Source: Collinsella provencensis (lineage in GTDB: Bacteria; Actinomycetota; Coriobacteriia; Coriobacteriales; Coriobacteriaceae). From it: 64,000 bases of DNA. The stretch covers positions 317,694-381,693 of the forward strand of contig NZ_LT904908.1 in NCBI RefSeq assembly GCF_900199705.1, in the 5' to 3' direction. The position numbers were made by a program, and so were the translations under genes. Every line of letters begins with the position of its first letter. Within the stretch, counting starts at the first letter, position 1. The notes below the pieces were generated by a model. It saw nothing but the letters and a program-made list of their open reading frames with translations, did not search any database and was not told where the DNA came from. Positions 1-7,509 of the stretch are shown here, piece by piece.

Positions 1-801
1 CCCACCGATTATGAAATCGAAGGCTGGTGGCCTCATCGCGAAACCGACTTGTTTTGCGTTGCAACTGAGTTCATGGCAGAGACGCTACGGCCGCGCAAAG
101 TCGATGAAAAGGCAATTTCTATCACGGGTATTCCCATCCGTCGGGGATTTGACAATGCGCATGACATCACTGCTGTTCGAGATAAATTCAACCTTCCGCA
201 AGATAAGAAGATCATCCTCGTAATGGCGGGAGCTTCGCTTCCTCAACCTTACGTACGTTTTCGCGCGGCGATCGAGCAGACTTTGCCATATCTTAGAAGT
301 TTCGAAAACATGCATTTCGTCTTTTTGCCAGGTAAGGATCGTGATTACGCAGCACATCTTCGAACTGTGTTCGATGGCATGAAGCTCCCCAACGTCTCGG
401 TGATAGATTATGTGGATGACATGGCAGCGCTCATGCATGCTTCTGATCTGGCAATCCTAAAATCTGGAGGGCTCACCGTAACAGAGTGCCTCTGTGCCGA
501 ATTGCCCATGTTGCTGCTCGGCAAGTCTTATGGTCAGGAAAAGTCCAATACAACCATGTTGACGGCCTTTGGCGCAAGTATGCACGCAACGACTTACCGT
601 GAGCTCATTGTTCTGTTGCATCGCCTGTATGAACATCCTGAGATGCTCCACGCCCTATTAGTCAATGCTGAATCGCTTCGTAGGCCGTCTGCCGCGGAAG
701 ATATAGTGCGTAGCACCATGAAGCTGGTTGGCGTTCCTTGTGAGCGCGATCGCCATTTTGCTGAGTTTTATTGGGGTGGAAAACCCGCGCACACTCGTTA
801 A
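1..801 (+). CDS. Glycosyltransferase, diacylglycerol glucosyl/galactosyltransferase (MGDG synthase) type, 3' part
   Basis: The frame is open from base 1, so the gene starts upstream; 266 C-terminal residues are present. This is the C-terminal Rossmann-like half of a GT-B enzyme of the MurG/MGDG synthase group (family GT28). The signature KSGGLTVTE lies at about residues 154-162 and is followed by ECLCAELPM, the usual donor nucleotide-sugar binding segment. The family typically transfers a sugar from a UDP-sugar to diacylglycerol at the cytoplasmic membrane face, for glycolipid or lipoteichoic-acid anchor synthesis. The exact acceptor cannot be told from this half, and MurG itself is less likely given the local sequence. 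A strong terminator follows directly. Confidence 0.75.
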   Translation, partial: PTDYEIEGWWPHRETDLFCVATEFMAETLRPRKVDEKAISITGIPIRRGFDNAHDITAVRDKFNLPQDKKIILVMAGASLPQPYVRFRAAIEQTLPYLRSFENMHFVFLPGKDRDYAAHLRTVFDGMKLPNVSVIDYVDDMAALMHASDLAILKSGGLTVTECLCAELPMLLLGKSYGQEKSNTTMLTAFGASMHATTYRELIVLLHRLYEHPEMLHALLVNAESLRRPSAAEDIVRSTMKLVGVPCERDRHFAEFYWGGKPAHTR

Positions 802-885
802 CCTCAACGCTTATCGAACGCAGCTTTGTCATTCAGCATTAGAGCTCTTTCAATAATAGGGGCGTTCGACGCTTCCTCTCAATAG

Positions 886-930
886 AACGAGGGTCCGTAA
901 GTTTTCTTAACCTACGGGCCCTCGTTTTTT
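886..930 (+). terminator. Rho-independent terminator of the glycosyltransferase
   Basis: The arms AACGAGGGTCCGTAA and CCTACGGGCCCTCGTT pair around a short T-rich loop and run into six Ts. Orientation fits the plus-strand gene ending at 801. On the minus strand there is no T run after the stem, so it would stop the convergent permease transcript poorly. Confidence 0.85.
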
Positions 931-961
931 ACGCAATCAACATGCGTTTATGTTGCACATC

Positions 962-2275
962 CTAAAGAAGCAGGAAGTATGCCAAGAATGCAATGCCTGC
1001 CACCCACATGAGCGGACGAACCTTCTTGATGTTACCCGTCACCGCAGCAACGAGGATATAGGAAATGAATCCCAGGCCGATGCCGTTGGAAATGGAGTAC
1101 GTGAACGGCACACCAACGATGATCATGAACGTCGGGAAGCCCTCGATAATGTCGGACCAGTCAATTTCGGTAACCTCGCTCATCATCAGGAAGCCAACGT
1201 AGACCAAAGCACCACACGTGGCAGCGGAGCTGATGCAGCCAATGATCGGCGAGAAGAAAGCGGCGAGCAGGAAGAGAACACCCGTGCAAATAGATGTGAG
1301 ACCAGAACGACCGCCATCCGCCGCGCCGGAAGCAGACTCAACGAACGTCGTGATGGAAGATGCGCCCAGGGCGCCGCCCACAGCGGCAGCGATGGAGTCG
1401 ACAATCAAGATCGGCTTGATATCCTCTACCCTACCGTCCTCGGTAAGGAACTCGCCGGGCTTCGCAACAGCCATGGCCGTACCCATGGTGTCAAAGAAGT
1501 CGCTCATCATGAGTGAGAAGGCGAAGAGCAACAGGGTCGGCGTGGTCAGGGCTTTCACAACACCCATAACGCCATCCTCACCGGGCATGAACGGCGCGCC
1601 AAAGGTGGAGAAGTCAAGCGGAGCGACGATGCTAGAAGGAGCAGCGGTCACGCCCAGCGGGATGCCGCAAAGAGCTGCGATGATGATGCCCCAAAGCAAG
1701 GAACCCTTGATGTTCATAGACGAGAAGATGACCGTGAAGATGATCGAGATGATACCGACAAGGAACACCGGGTCATTGATATTGCCCAAAGAGACCATAG
1801 TCGCCTCGTTCGCAACGATGACTCCACCGTTCTTAAGGCCGATCATGGCGATGAAGAGACCAAGGCCGATGGAGATGCCGTGACGCAGCGTCACCGGAAT
1901 CGCGTCCATGATCGCCTCACGCAATCCGCAGAGCACGAGAAGCAAAATGGCAATACCCTCAATGAAGATGATAGCCATGGCGGTCTGCCAGCCAAGACCC
2001 ATGTCGAGGCAGAGCGTATAGGCAACAACCGAGTTGATACCCATACCAGACGCACATGCGAGCGGACGGTTGGCGAACACACCCATGGCGATCGTCATGA
2101 TGCCTGCGCCGATGCAGGTAGCGGTCACCGCTGCCGTCATCGGCACACCGCCATCCATGAGGATAAGCGGGTTGACGACGATGATGTATGCCATCGCCAG
2201 GAAGGTCGTCAGGCCAGCGCGCAGCTCAGTGCCAACACTCGACTTGCGCTCTGCCAATTTAAAGAATTGGTCCAT
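962..2275 (-). CDS. AzgA/NCS2-family purine (hypoxanthine/guanine/adenine) permease
   Basis: The product is 437 residues with many hydrophobic segments, the usual length of the AzgA/PbuG branch of nucleobase:cation symporters. The N-terminus, with LRAGLTTFLAMAYIIVVNP after a short charged lead, is diagnostic for this branch. Other conserved stretches are visible around CASGMGINS and in the region with SSITTFVESASG. It imports purine bases at the cytoplasmic membrane for salvage. A GGGGGAAA ribosome site precedes the ATG at 2275. It sits 26 bases after dut in the same direction, so nrdR, dut and the permease form a small nucleotide-metabolism group. Substrate preference is not decidable here. 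Confidence 0.88.
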   Translation of the reverse strand: MDQFFKLAERKSSVGTELRAGLTTFLAMAYIIVVNPLILMDGGVPMTAAVTATCIGAGIMTIAMGVFANRPLACASGMGINSVVAYTLCLDMGLGWQTAMAIIFIEGIAILLLVLCGLREAIMDAIPVTLRHGISIGLGLFIAMIGLKNGGVIVANEATMVSLGNINDPVFLVGIISIIFTVIFSSMNIKGSLLWGIIIAALCGIPLGVTAAPSSIVAPLDFSTFGAPFMPGEDGVMGVVKALTTPTLLLFAFSLMMSDFFDTMGTAMAVAKPGEFLTEDGRVEDIKPILIVDSIAAAVGGALGASSITTFVESASGAADGGRSGLTSICTGVLFLLAAFFSPIIGCISSAATCGALVYVGFLMMSEVTEIDWSDIIEGFPTFMIIVGVPFTYSISNGIGLGFISYILVAAVTGNIKKVRPLMWVAGIAFLAYFLLL

Positions 2276-2301
2276 AGATTTCCCCCTCTTCGTTGGACCG
2301 G

Positions 2302-2745
2302 TTATTTCGAACCACTTGACCCAAACCCACCGGTTCCGCGATCGGTTTCGTCAAGTTCTTCGACCTCAATGAGGTGCACGATAGGCACCTGCTGGATAAC
2401 GAGCTGGGCGATACGTTCGCCCCGCTCGATATGAATAGTTTCATGTGCATCGAGATTAACAGCGATAACTTTTAGTTCGCCGCGATAATGTGCATCAATA
2501 AGACCAGGTGTGTTGGCAATCGACAGGCCACGTTTGAGTGCCATACCGCTCCGCGGCTGCACAAACCCCGCATACCCATCAGGAAGTGCGATAGCTATGC
2601 CCGTGGAAATCAGCACACGCTCGTATGGTGCGATATCCACCGTTTCATTGGCACGTAAATCAAGGCCAGCATCTCCCTCATACGCATACGAAGGAAGTTC
2701 AATAGTGGGATCGAGACGTTTAATGGAGACGTTGAGCTCGCTCAT
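2302..2745 (-). CDS. dut: dUTP diphosphatase
   Basis: A trimeric dUTPase of about 147 residues that hydrolyses dUTP to dUMP and pyrophosphate, keeping uracil out of DNA and feeding thymidylate synthesis. The conserved motifs are present in order: GDAGLDLRA near the N-terminus, PRSGMALKRG in the middle, the GLIDAHYRGE segment with the nucleotide-binding residues, and the glycine-rich GGFGSSG at the C-terminus. I place the start at the ATG at 2745, preceded by AGGTGA. A GTG two codons upstream (2751) is the alternative and would overlap the nrdR stop. Either way it is coupled to nrdR, a fitting neighbour because both act on deoxynucleotide pools. Confidence 0.93.
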   Translation of the reverse strand: MSELNVSIKRLDPTIELPSYAYEGDAGLDLRANETVDIAPYERVLISTGIAIALPDGYAGFVQPRSGMALKRGLSIANTPGLIDAHYRGELKVIAVNLDAHETIHIERGERIAQLVIQQVPIVHLIEVEELDETDRGTGGFGSSGSK

Positions 2746-2747
2746 AA

Positions 2748-3191
2748 TCACCTCAGCTTATCCAGTTCCAGCAAAAACTCGTCAATATCTTTGAAATCTC
2801 GATACACTGAGGCAAATCGAATGTATGAGACCTTGTCGACTTTTTCCAAACGCTTGAGCACCATGTCGCCCAAATCATGGGAGGAGACCGTAGACAGAGT
2901 ACTGCCACGCAATTCAAGCTCAATATCATCAATTAATGCATTGAGCGTCGAGAGATCGATGTCACGTTTAATGGTGGCGCGCATTAAGCCAACGAGCAGC
3001 TTGTTGCGGTCAAATGGTTGAATAGTACCGTCACTTTTACGCACTTCAATTGGATCTTCGCACCGTTCAAACGTGGTAAAACGATAGCCGCAGGCACGAC
3101 ATTCACGACGACGTTTGATGGCGTTGGAGGCGTCTTGCATGCGCGAATCGACCACTCGAGTTTCGTCATTGCCGCACTTCGGACAACGCAT
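2748..3191 (-). CDS. nrdR: Transcriptional repressor NrdR
   Basis: This 147-residue protein has the NrdR architecture. An N-terminal zinc ribbon uses C3, C6, C31 and C34, followed by an ATP-cone domain from about residue 46 to 136 that senses ATP/dATP. NrdR represses ribonucleotide reductase genes. The length matches the family (about 150). No nrd gene is in the window, so its targets lie elsewhere. Its neighbours dut and lexA are typical of Gram-positive nrdR loci. I looked for a NrdR box in its own upstream gap and saw only an 8-base palindrome GATATATC (3259-3266), which is not enough to claim autoregulation. Confidence 0.95.
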   Translation of the reverse strand: MRCPKCGNDETRVVDSRMQDASNAIKRRRECRACGYRFTTFERCEDPIEVRKSDGTIQPFDRNKLLVGLMRATIKRDIDLSTLNALIDDIELELRGSTLSTVSSHDLGDMVLKRLEKVDKVSYIRFASVYRDFKDIDEFLLELDKLR

Positions 3192-3294
3192 GTAAATACC
3201 CCCTCAACGTTCAACCGTATCAGGATACCACGTATGAAATTAAAGGATTAAAAAATGTGATATATCGTGCATCGATTTCCCATAGATTAAATCG

Positions 3295-3744
3295 CTATGA
3301 AATGGCTGGGACAACAAGACTTTCGCCTGGGTGCAGCATCGATGAGGACAGGCCATTCCAGTTCTTGATGACCTCAACTGTTTCACTTGTATTCAGGCCG
3401 TTGATTGGGTGAGTTTCTGCGAGATTCCACAGCGATTCACCAGGCTGGATTTTAACTTCCATTTGCGCCGTCTCCTCAAGAACCGCATTCTGAGTAGCGA
3501 ACCTCGCATAAGAAATGCCACAAGCAATACCGAGGATGCAGATAAGCGTTAACGCTATCGCAACTGCAAACATCTTTGCGGAAAGAAGGAAAGAAGATGC
3601 AACAGCGTGCGGGTAGACATCAGGAGCAAAAAATTGACGCTGCGGCGCAACGGTAAGCGATTGTTTGCCGCCCGAAACGACCGTAAAGCCATTGTTCGGT
3701 TCCTGCGGAGAAAGTGCCAAATTACCGTAGACCATCGAGTTCAT
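3295..3744 (-). CDS. LysM-domain membrane protein divergent from lexA (YneA-like, SOS-associated)
   Basis: A 149-residue protein with a cytoplasmic lead of about 58 residues, one transmembrane helix (about 59-80, AVAIALTLICILGIACG) and a C-terminal LysM domain (about 97-148) beginning QPGESLWNLAE. LysM binds peptidoglycan. In Bacillus, YneA has this size class, a membrane anchor plus LysM, sits divergently beside lexA, and delays division during SOS. Position, layout and the LexA boxes here suggest the same role, although sequence homology to YneA is not proven and the lead is long. The start at 3744 has AGGAG six bases upstream. A promoter TTGACA with -10 TAATAA straddles a LexA box. Confidence 0.75.
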   Translation of the reverse strand: MNSMVYGNLALSPQEPNNGFTVVSGGKQSLTVAPQRQFFAPDVYPHAVASSFLLSAKMFAVAIALTLICILGIACGISYARFATQNAVLEETAQMEVKIQPGESLWNLAETHPINGLNTSETVEVIKNWNGLSSSMLHPGESLVVPAIS

Positions 3745-3812
3745 TTCTGCTCCTCTCACTCTTCTTGTCGCTTATAGATATACCGACTCATTCGGACAAA
3801 TTCTCTAGCGCA

Positions 3813-3826
3813 AGAACGGGTGTTCG
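3813..3826. promoter_or_regulatory. LexA (SOS) box 1
   Basis: AGAACGGGTGTTCG fits the Gram-positive SOS box (CGAAC-N4-GTTCG) in 13 of 14 positions. It lies just upstream of TATTAT motifs (3829-3837) that could be the lexA -10. Thirteen of its bases are identical to the box in the recA promoter. Confidence 0.85.
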
Positions 3827-3840
3827 TGTATTATTATCCT

Positions 3841-3854
3841 CGAACAGTTGTTCT
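3841..3854. promoter_or_regulatory. LexA (SOS) box 2, within the LysM-gene promoter
   Basis: CGAACAGTTGTTCT lies between a minus-strand -35 TTGACA (complement of 3855-3860) and a minus-strand -10 TAATAA just beyond, so LexA bound here would block the divergent LysM gene directly. Its centre is 28 bases from box 1. Confidence 0.8.
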
Positions 3855-3867
3855 TGTCAATGAAAAA

Positions 3868-3881
3868 CGAACAAATGTTTG
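3868..3881. promoter_or_regulatory. LexA (SOS) box 3, upstream of the lexA start
   Basis: CGAACAAATGTTTG lies 27 bases (centre to centre) from box 2 and just before the lexA ribosome site. It probably falls in the lexA 5' untranslated region, acting as a roadblock or cooperative site. Confidence 0.7.
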
Positions 3882-3901
3882 TAGGTTTGAAAGGAGCGGC
3901 C

Positions 3902-4540
3902 ATGGCTCGCAAAATTACGAAGCGTCAGCAGCAGATTTACGACTTCATCCGTTCTTATCAGCGCGATAAGGGCTATCCTCCAAGTGTTCGTGAAATGGCT
4001 GCAGCCGTCGGCCTCTCCTCCCCCTCCACCGTCCATGCGCACCTCAATGCCTTGGAAGAACGTGGCCTCATCAAACGCGATGCAACTAAACCTCGTGCGC
4101 TTGAGGTTTTCAATACAGACGGAAGCACCGTCAAGCTTGCAGAGGTTGTCGAAACACCGAATCGAGGAACGGTGTCCCTCCCTCTCGTAGGTCGCGTTGC
4201 CGCAGGCATGCCTATTCTTGCCGAGCAAAATGTCGAGGATACCTTCACGCTTCCAACTGAGATCGCAACTGATTCCAGCTCGTTCGTATTAGAGGTGCAC
4301 GGCAATTCGATGATCAACGCAGGCATCTTCAACGGTGACTACATCATTGTTCGCGAACAGAAAAACGCAATGAATGGCGAGATCGTGGTCGCCATGATCG
4401 ATGGCGAAGCTACAGTCAAAACGTTCTACAAAGAGCGTGGTCGCGTGCGTCTGCAGCCTGAAAACGATGCCATGGAACCGATTTACGCAGATAATCCCAC
4501 AATCTTGGGTAAAGTCGTCGCTCTCATGCGTCGTTTCTAA
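3902..4540 (+). CDS. lexA: SOS repressor LexA
   Basis: LexA is 212 residues here, the family length. The N-terminal winged helix (about 1-68) carries the helix-turn-helix around SVREMAAAVGLSSPSTVHAH. The autocleavage site A101-G102 follows VGRVA. The catalytic dyad is S136 (HGNSM) and K173 (TVKTF). RecA filaments trigger self-cleavage and derepress SOS genes. I choose the ATG at 3902 because AAAGGAG precedes it; an in-frame upstream start at 3848 would run through LexA box 3. Three LexA boxes in the divergent gap indicate autoregulation. Confidence 0.97.
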   Translation: MARKITKRQQQIYDFIRSYQRDKGYPPSVREMAAAVGLSSPSTVHAHLNALEERGLIKRDATKPRALEVFNTDGSTVKLAEVVETPNRGTVSLPLVGRVAAGMPILAEQNVEDTFTLPTEIATDSSSFVLEVHGNSMINAGIFNGDYIIVREQKNAMNGEIVVAMIDGEATVKTFYKERGRVRLQPENDAMEPIYADNPTILGKVVALMRRF

Positions 4541-4543
4541 CTC

Positions 4544-5299
4544 ATGCTCTCGCAATCGTCTACAACTGATTGCCATTTGAACACGGTAACGGGTGAGAAT
4601 CGCGTCTGTCTGTTTGACACCATTCGTGGTTTTACCATTGTTTCAATGGTCGCATTTCATACGACTTATGACCTTGTCTACCTGTATGGTTGCCAAATTC
4701 CTTGGTTTACCGTAGGACCTGCTCAAGAGCTTTGGCGAATATCAATTAGCTGGGTTTTTCTTTCCTTAGCTGGTTGGATGACGTCCCTTTCACGCGATAA
4801 CGTGCGTAGGGCGTATCTTTACAGTGCTGCAGCATTCATCATTTGGGTTGCAACGACGATTGCATCGGTGGATACGCCCATTTCTTTTGGCATCCTTTTT
4901 TGTATGGCAGGAAGCACATGGGCTTGGGTCCTCATGAAACGTACGACATCTAAGACAATAGAGCGGCATCCTTTTATGCTCTCTATATTCTTTATCGTCA
5001 CTTTTCTCGTTTTCTACCGTATACCTCGACATATTTACGACGTCTCAGGACTTGCTTGGCTCGGTTTTCCATCTGCGGGTTTTTCATCGGGAGATTATTA
5101 CCCGCTTATTCCATTTAGTTTTCTGTACCTTGCTTTTTCTGTTTTAGGAAACGCATGGAAGCAGCAGGGACACACCTATCCCGAATGGACATATCGCAAT
5201 TGGTGCCCCGTACTCAGTTTCATCGGAACAAAGAGTCTTCCGATCTATCTCCTGCACCAAGTTGCGATCTTAGCCGTATTGCAGTTTATTCTTGGTTAA
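4544..5299 (+). CDS. DUF1624 / heparan-alpha-glucosaminide N-acetyltransferase-like membrane protein
   Basis: A 251-residue polytopic membrane protein with about seven to eight hydrophobic helices. The opening segment RVCLFDTIRGFTIVSMVAFHTTYDL is typical of DUF1624 proteins, which belong to the acyltransferase-3-like superfamily; the histidine in VAFHTTYD is the probable catalytic position of HGSNAT relatives. The bacterial function is not settled, and membrane-linked acetyl transfer to a surface sugar is a possibility. It starts three bases after the lexA stop without a clear ribosome site, so translation may be coupled to lexA. It ends four bases from the convergent hflX stop, and no terminator is visible between them. 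Confidence 0.7.
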   Translation: MLSQSSTTDCHLNTVTGENRVCLFDTIRGFTIVSMVAFHTTYDLVYLYGCQIPWFTVGPAQELWRISISWVFLSLAGWMTSLSRDNVRRAYLYSAAAFIIWVATTIASVDTPISFGILFCMAGSTWAWVLMKRTTSKTIERHPFMLSIFFIVTFLVFYRIPRHIYDVSGLAWLGFPSAGFSSGDYYPLIPFSFLYLAFSVLGNAWKQQGHTYPEWTYRNWCPVLSFIGTKSLPIYLLHQVAILAVLQFILG

Positions 5300-5303
5300 C
5301 GGG

Positions 5304-6593
5304 CTATTCTGTACGATATCGCTCAAGCAGAGCCTGGATACGAACAGGCACTTTACAAACAAGTCGTACCGAATCGTGCTCATAGTTTTCACTGAGCACC
5401 TGTCCCTGTTTGTGTACTGCGGCTAAAAGGGCTCCTTCACTATAAGGAAGAGCACAGGACAACAATACGTCGCTTGCAGCCGCCTCCTGTGCGATGCGGT
5501 CAGTCAGCTGCTCAAGTCCCTCGCCTGTTGCAGCGGAAAAGAACACACAAGAAGGATAGCGAAGGCGAAGCGCGGCTAGATCAACGGGGTCAAGTAGGTC
5601 GCTTTTGTTGTAGACCGTAATCGCATTCTGCTCACCTGCTCCGATTTCTTGCAACACTTGCTCCACTGCTTTTAGCTGTCGAAGTTTGTTGTCGTCTGAT
5701 ACATCGACAACTTTTAGAATCAAGTCAGCATCGCGTACTTCAGACAACGTAGATTTAAATGCTTCAACAATCCCATGAGGCAGTTTCTGAATAAATCCAA
5801 CAGTATCGGTTATCGTCATAACGCGACCACCAGGTAGCACATATGCCCTTGTTGTGGGATCAAGCGTTGCGAAGAGCTTGTCTTGCGAGAGAACACAAGA
5901 ACTAGTCAGGAGGTTAAGTAAGGTCGATTTGCCAGCGTTGGTATACCCGGCAAGAGCAACACGGTAGGCAGGAGATGAGACGCGCCATTTAGATTGAACG
6001 TCGCGACGACTCGAAAGCTCCTTCAATTCACGGCGAAGAACGGAAATCCTATTGCGAATCATGCGGCGGTCAACTTCAAGCTGGCTTTCACCTTGACCAA
6101 AACGGCTGCCGATTCCGCCACGCGTTTGCTCTTTTGCCAGATGGCTCCACATGCCGCGCAAGCGCGGAAGCAGGTATTGAAGTTGGGCAAGTTGCACCTG
6201 CAAACGGCCCTCGCGTGTTTGCGCATGTTGACCAAAGATGTCGAGAATCAACGCCGTGCGGTCGATGATCTTAACCGGAGAACCCACGGCCTTTTCCAAA
6301 TTCGACTGTTGAGAGGGGCTAAGATCGGCGTCGAATATCACCACATCGACATCTAGGCGAGAAACAAAACCTTTCAGTTCCTCGACTTTTCCCGAACCGA
6401 TATAGGTTTTTGGAATCGGTCGGTCGAGTTTCTGCGTAAGGCGACCGACCACGCAAGCTCCTGCGGTGTCGGCAAGACGCTCAAGCTCATCAAGGGAGCG
6501 GTCAATGGGCCAATCGTCCTCACGCCAATCAACACCAACCAAAATGGCACGTTCAGGCACAGGAGCAGTGGAAATTGGATTAAAACGAGCCAT
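5304..6593 (-). CDS. hflX: Ribosome-associated GTPase HflX
   Basis: A 429-residue GTPase that binds stalled or stressed 70S ribosomes and helps split them. The N-terminal HflX domain ends in the glycine-rich linker with RGGIGSRFGQGE (about 158-170). The G domain has the P-loop GYTNAGKST (about 216-224), TDTVGF for G3 and NKSD for G4. I place the start at the ATG at 6593, which has GTGGAG upstream; an earlier in-frame ATG at 6629 would overlap miaA by 50 bases. It is the last gene of the rny to hflX run. In many bacteria hflX neighbours miaA, as here. Confidence 0.94.
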   Translation of the reverse strand: MARFNPISTAPVPERAILVGVDWREDDWPIDRSLDELERLADTAGACVVGRLTQKLDRPIPKTYIGSGKVEELKGFVSRLDVDVVIFDADLSPSQQSNLEKAVGSPVKIIDRTALILDIFGQHAQTREGRLQVQLAQLQYLLPRLRGMWSHLAKEQTRGGIGSRFGQGESQLEVDRRMIRNRISVLRRELKELSSRRDVQSKWRVSSPAYRVALAGYTNAGKSTLLNLLTSSCVLSQDKLFATLDPTTRAYVLPGGRVMTITDTVGFIQKLPHGIVEAFKSTLSEVRDADLILKVVDVSDDNKLRQLKAVEQVLQEIGAGEQNAITVYNKSDLLDPVDLAALRLRYPSCVFFSAATGEGLEQLTDRIAQEAAASDVLLSCALPYSEGALLAAVHKQGQVLSENYEHDSVRLVCKVPVRIQALLERYRTE

Positions 6594-7509
6594 GGCGCTC
6601 CACTTCACGCTGAATTGCCTCGACCGCACCGTCTATACCCAGCTTGTCCATATCAAGCCAATGCATGCGCACGTCACGACGGCACCAAATCAACTGCTTC
6701 TTTGCATAGCGACGAGAACGTTGTTTTATGAGGTCAACGGCTTCTGAAAGCGACAGTTCGCCATCAAAATAATGAATGAGTTCTTTATAACCAATGGCCG
6801 CACGTGAGGTAAGGGCGTTCGCCGCGCCATGTTTTACCAGGGATTTGACTTCATCCAACAATCCCATTTCCATCATCTGGTCAACACGGGCGTTAATGCG
6901 CTCGTAAAGTCGCGCACGGTCCATCGTCAATGCAAAGGTCATATGGTCGTAGCGCATAACAGGTGCAGAAAAACCAGCGCTCTGCTCCGCATACGAAACG
7001 CCCTCATCGCACATCTCCAAAGCGCGGACAACTCGTTTGACGTTGTTCATATGAATGAGAGCCGCGCTCTCAGGATCACGCTGCTCCAGCAGTGCATGAA
7101 GGCCTTCGGGTCCAAGCTCATCGGCTAATTGGTTGTAGTGCGTGCGTCGCTCGTCAGACACATCACCTTTTGGAAAAGTCATCTCGTCTAATGCAGCGCG
7201 GATATACAGTCCCGTCCCTCCGCAAAGGACAGGAACGCGATTCTCAGATTGCAGTCGTTTAATCTCCCGTCGAGCATCACGCTGGTACAGAGCGGCTGAG
7301 TACGCCTCGCAGGGATCGACGATATCCACGAGTCGGAGCGGAACAAGTCGTTCACCAACGGGCGTCTTTGCTGTTCCGATATCCATGCCGCGATATACCT
7401 GCATGGCATCGGAGGAAATAACCTCGGTGTCCCATCCGAGGGCTAAGCGATCGGCTACGGAACTCTTCCCTACTGCGGTAGGGCCGGTAATGGCGACAAC
7501 AGGAATCAT
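6580..7509 (-). CDS. miaA: tRNA dimethylallyltransferase
   Basis: MiaA transfers a dimethylallyl group to N6 of A37 in tRNAs that read UNN codons. The 309-residue protein starts MIPVVAITGPTAVGKSS, with the P-loop GPTAVGKS at 9-16 and the SSDAMQVYRGMDIGTAK substrate loop after it. The start at 7509 forms an ATGA overlap with the miaB stop, so the two are translationally coupled. MiaB acts on the product of MiaA, so the coupling makes biochemical sense. Length is normal for the family. Confidence 0.96.
   Translation of the reverse strand: MIPVVAITGPTAVGKSSVADRLALGWDTEVISSDAMQVYRGMDIGTAKTPVGERLVPLRLVDIVDPCEAYSAALYQRDARREIKRLQSENRVPVLCGGTGLYIRAALDEMTFPKGDVSDERRTHYNQLADELGPEGLHALLEQRDPESAALIHMNNVKRVVRALEMCDEGVSYAEQSAGFSAPVMRYDHMTFALTMDRARLYERINARVDQMMEMGLLDEVKSLVKHGAANALTSRAAIGYKELIHYFDGELSLSEAVDLIKQRSRRYAKKQLIWCRRDVRMHWLDMDKLGIDGAVEAIQREVERHGSF

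Noticed and set aside
962-2275. Overlapping plus-strand frames across the permease and several other long genes
   Set aside because: They are rich in Arg, His and Ser, lack ribosome sites, and lie opposite clearly conserved genes, so they are coding shadows.
3257-3270. NrdR box before nrdR
   Set aside because: Only the 8-base palindrome GATATATC is present; the ACAC/GTGT flanks of NrdR boxes do not match as inverted halves.
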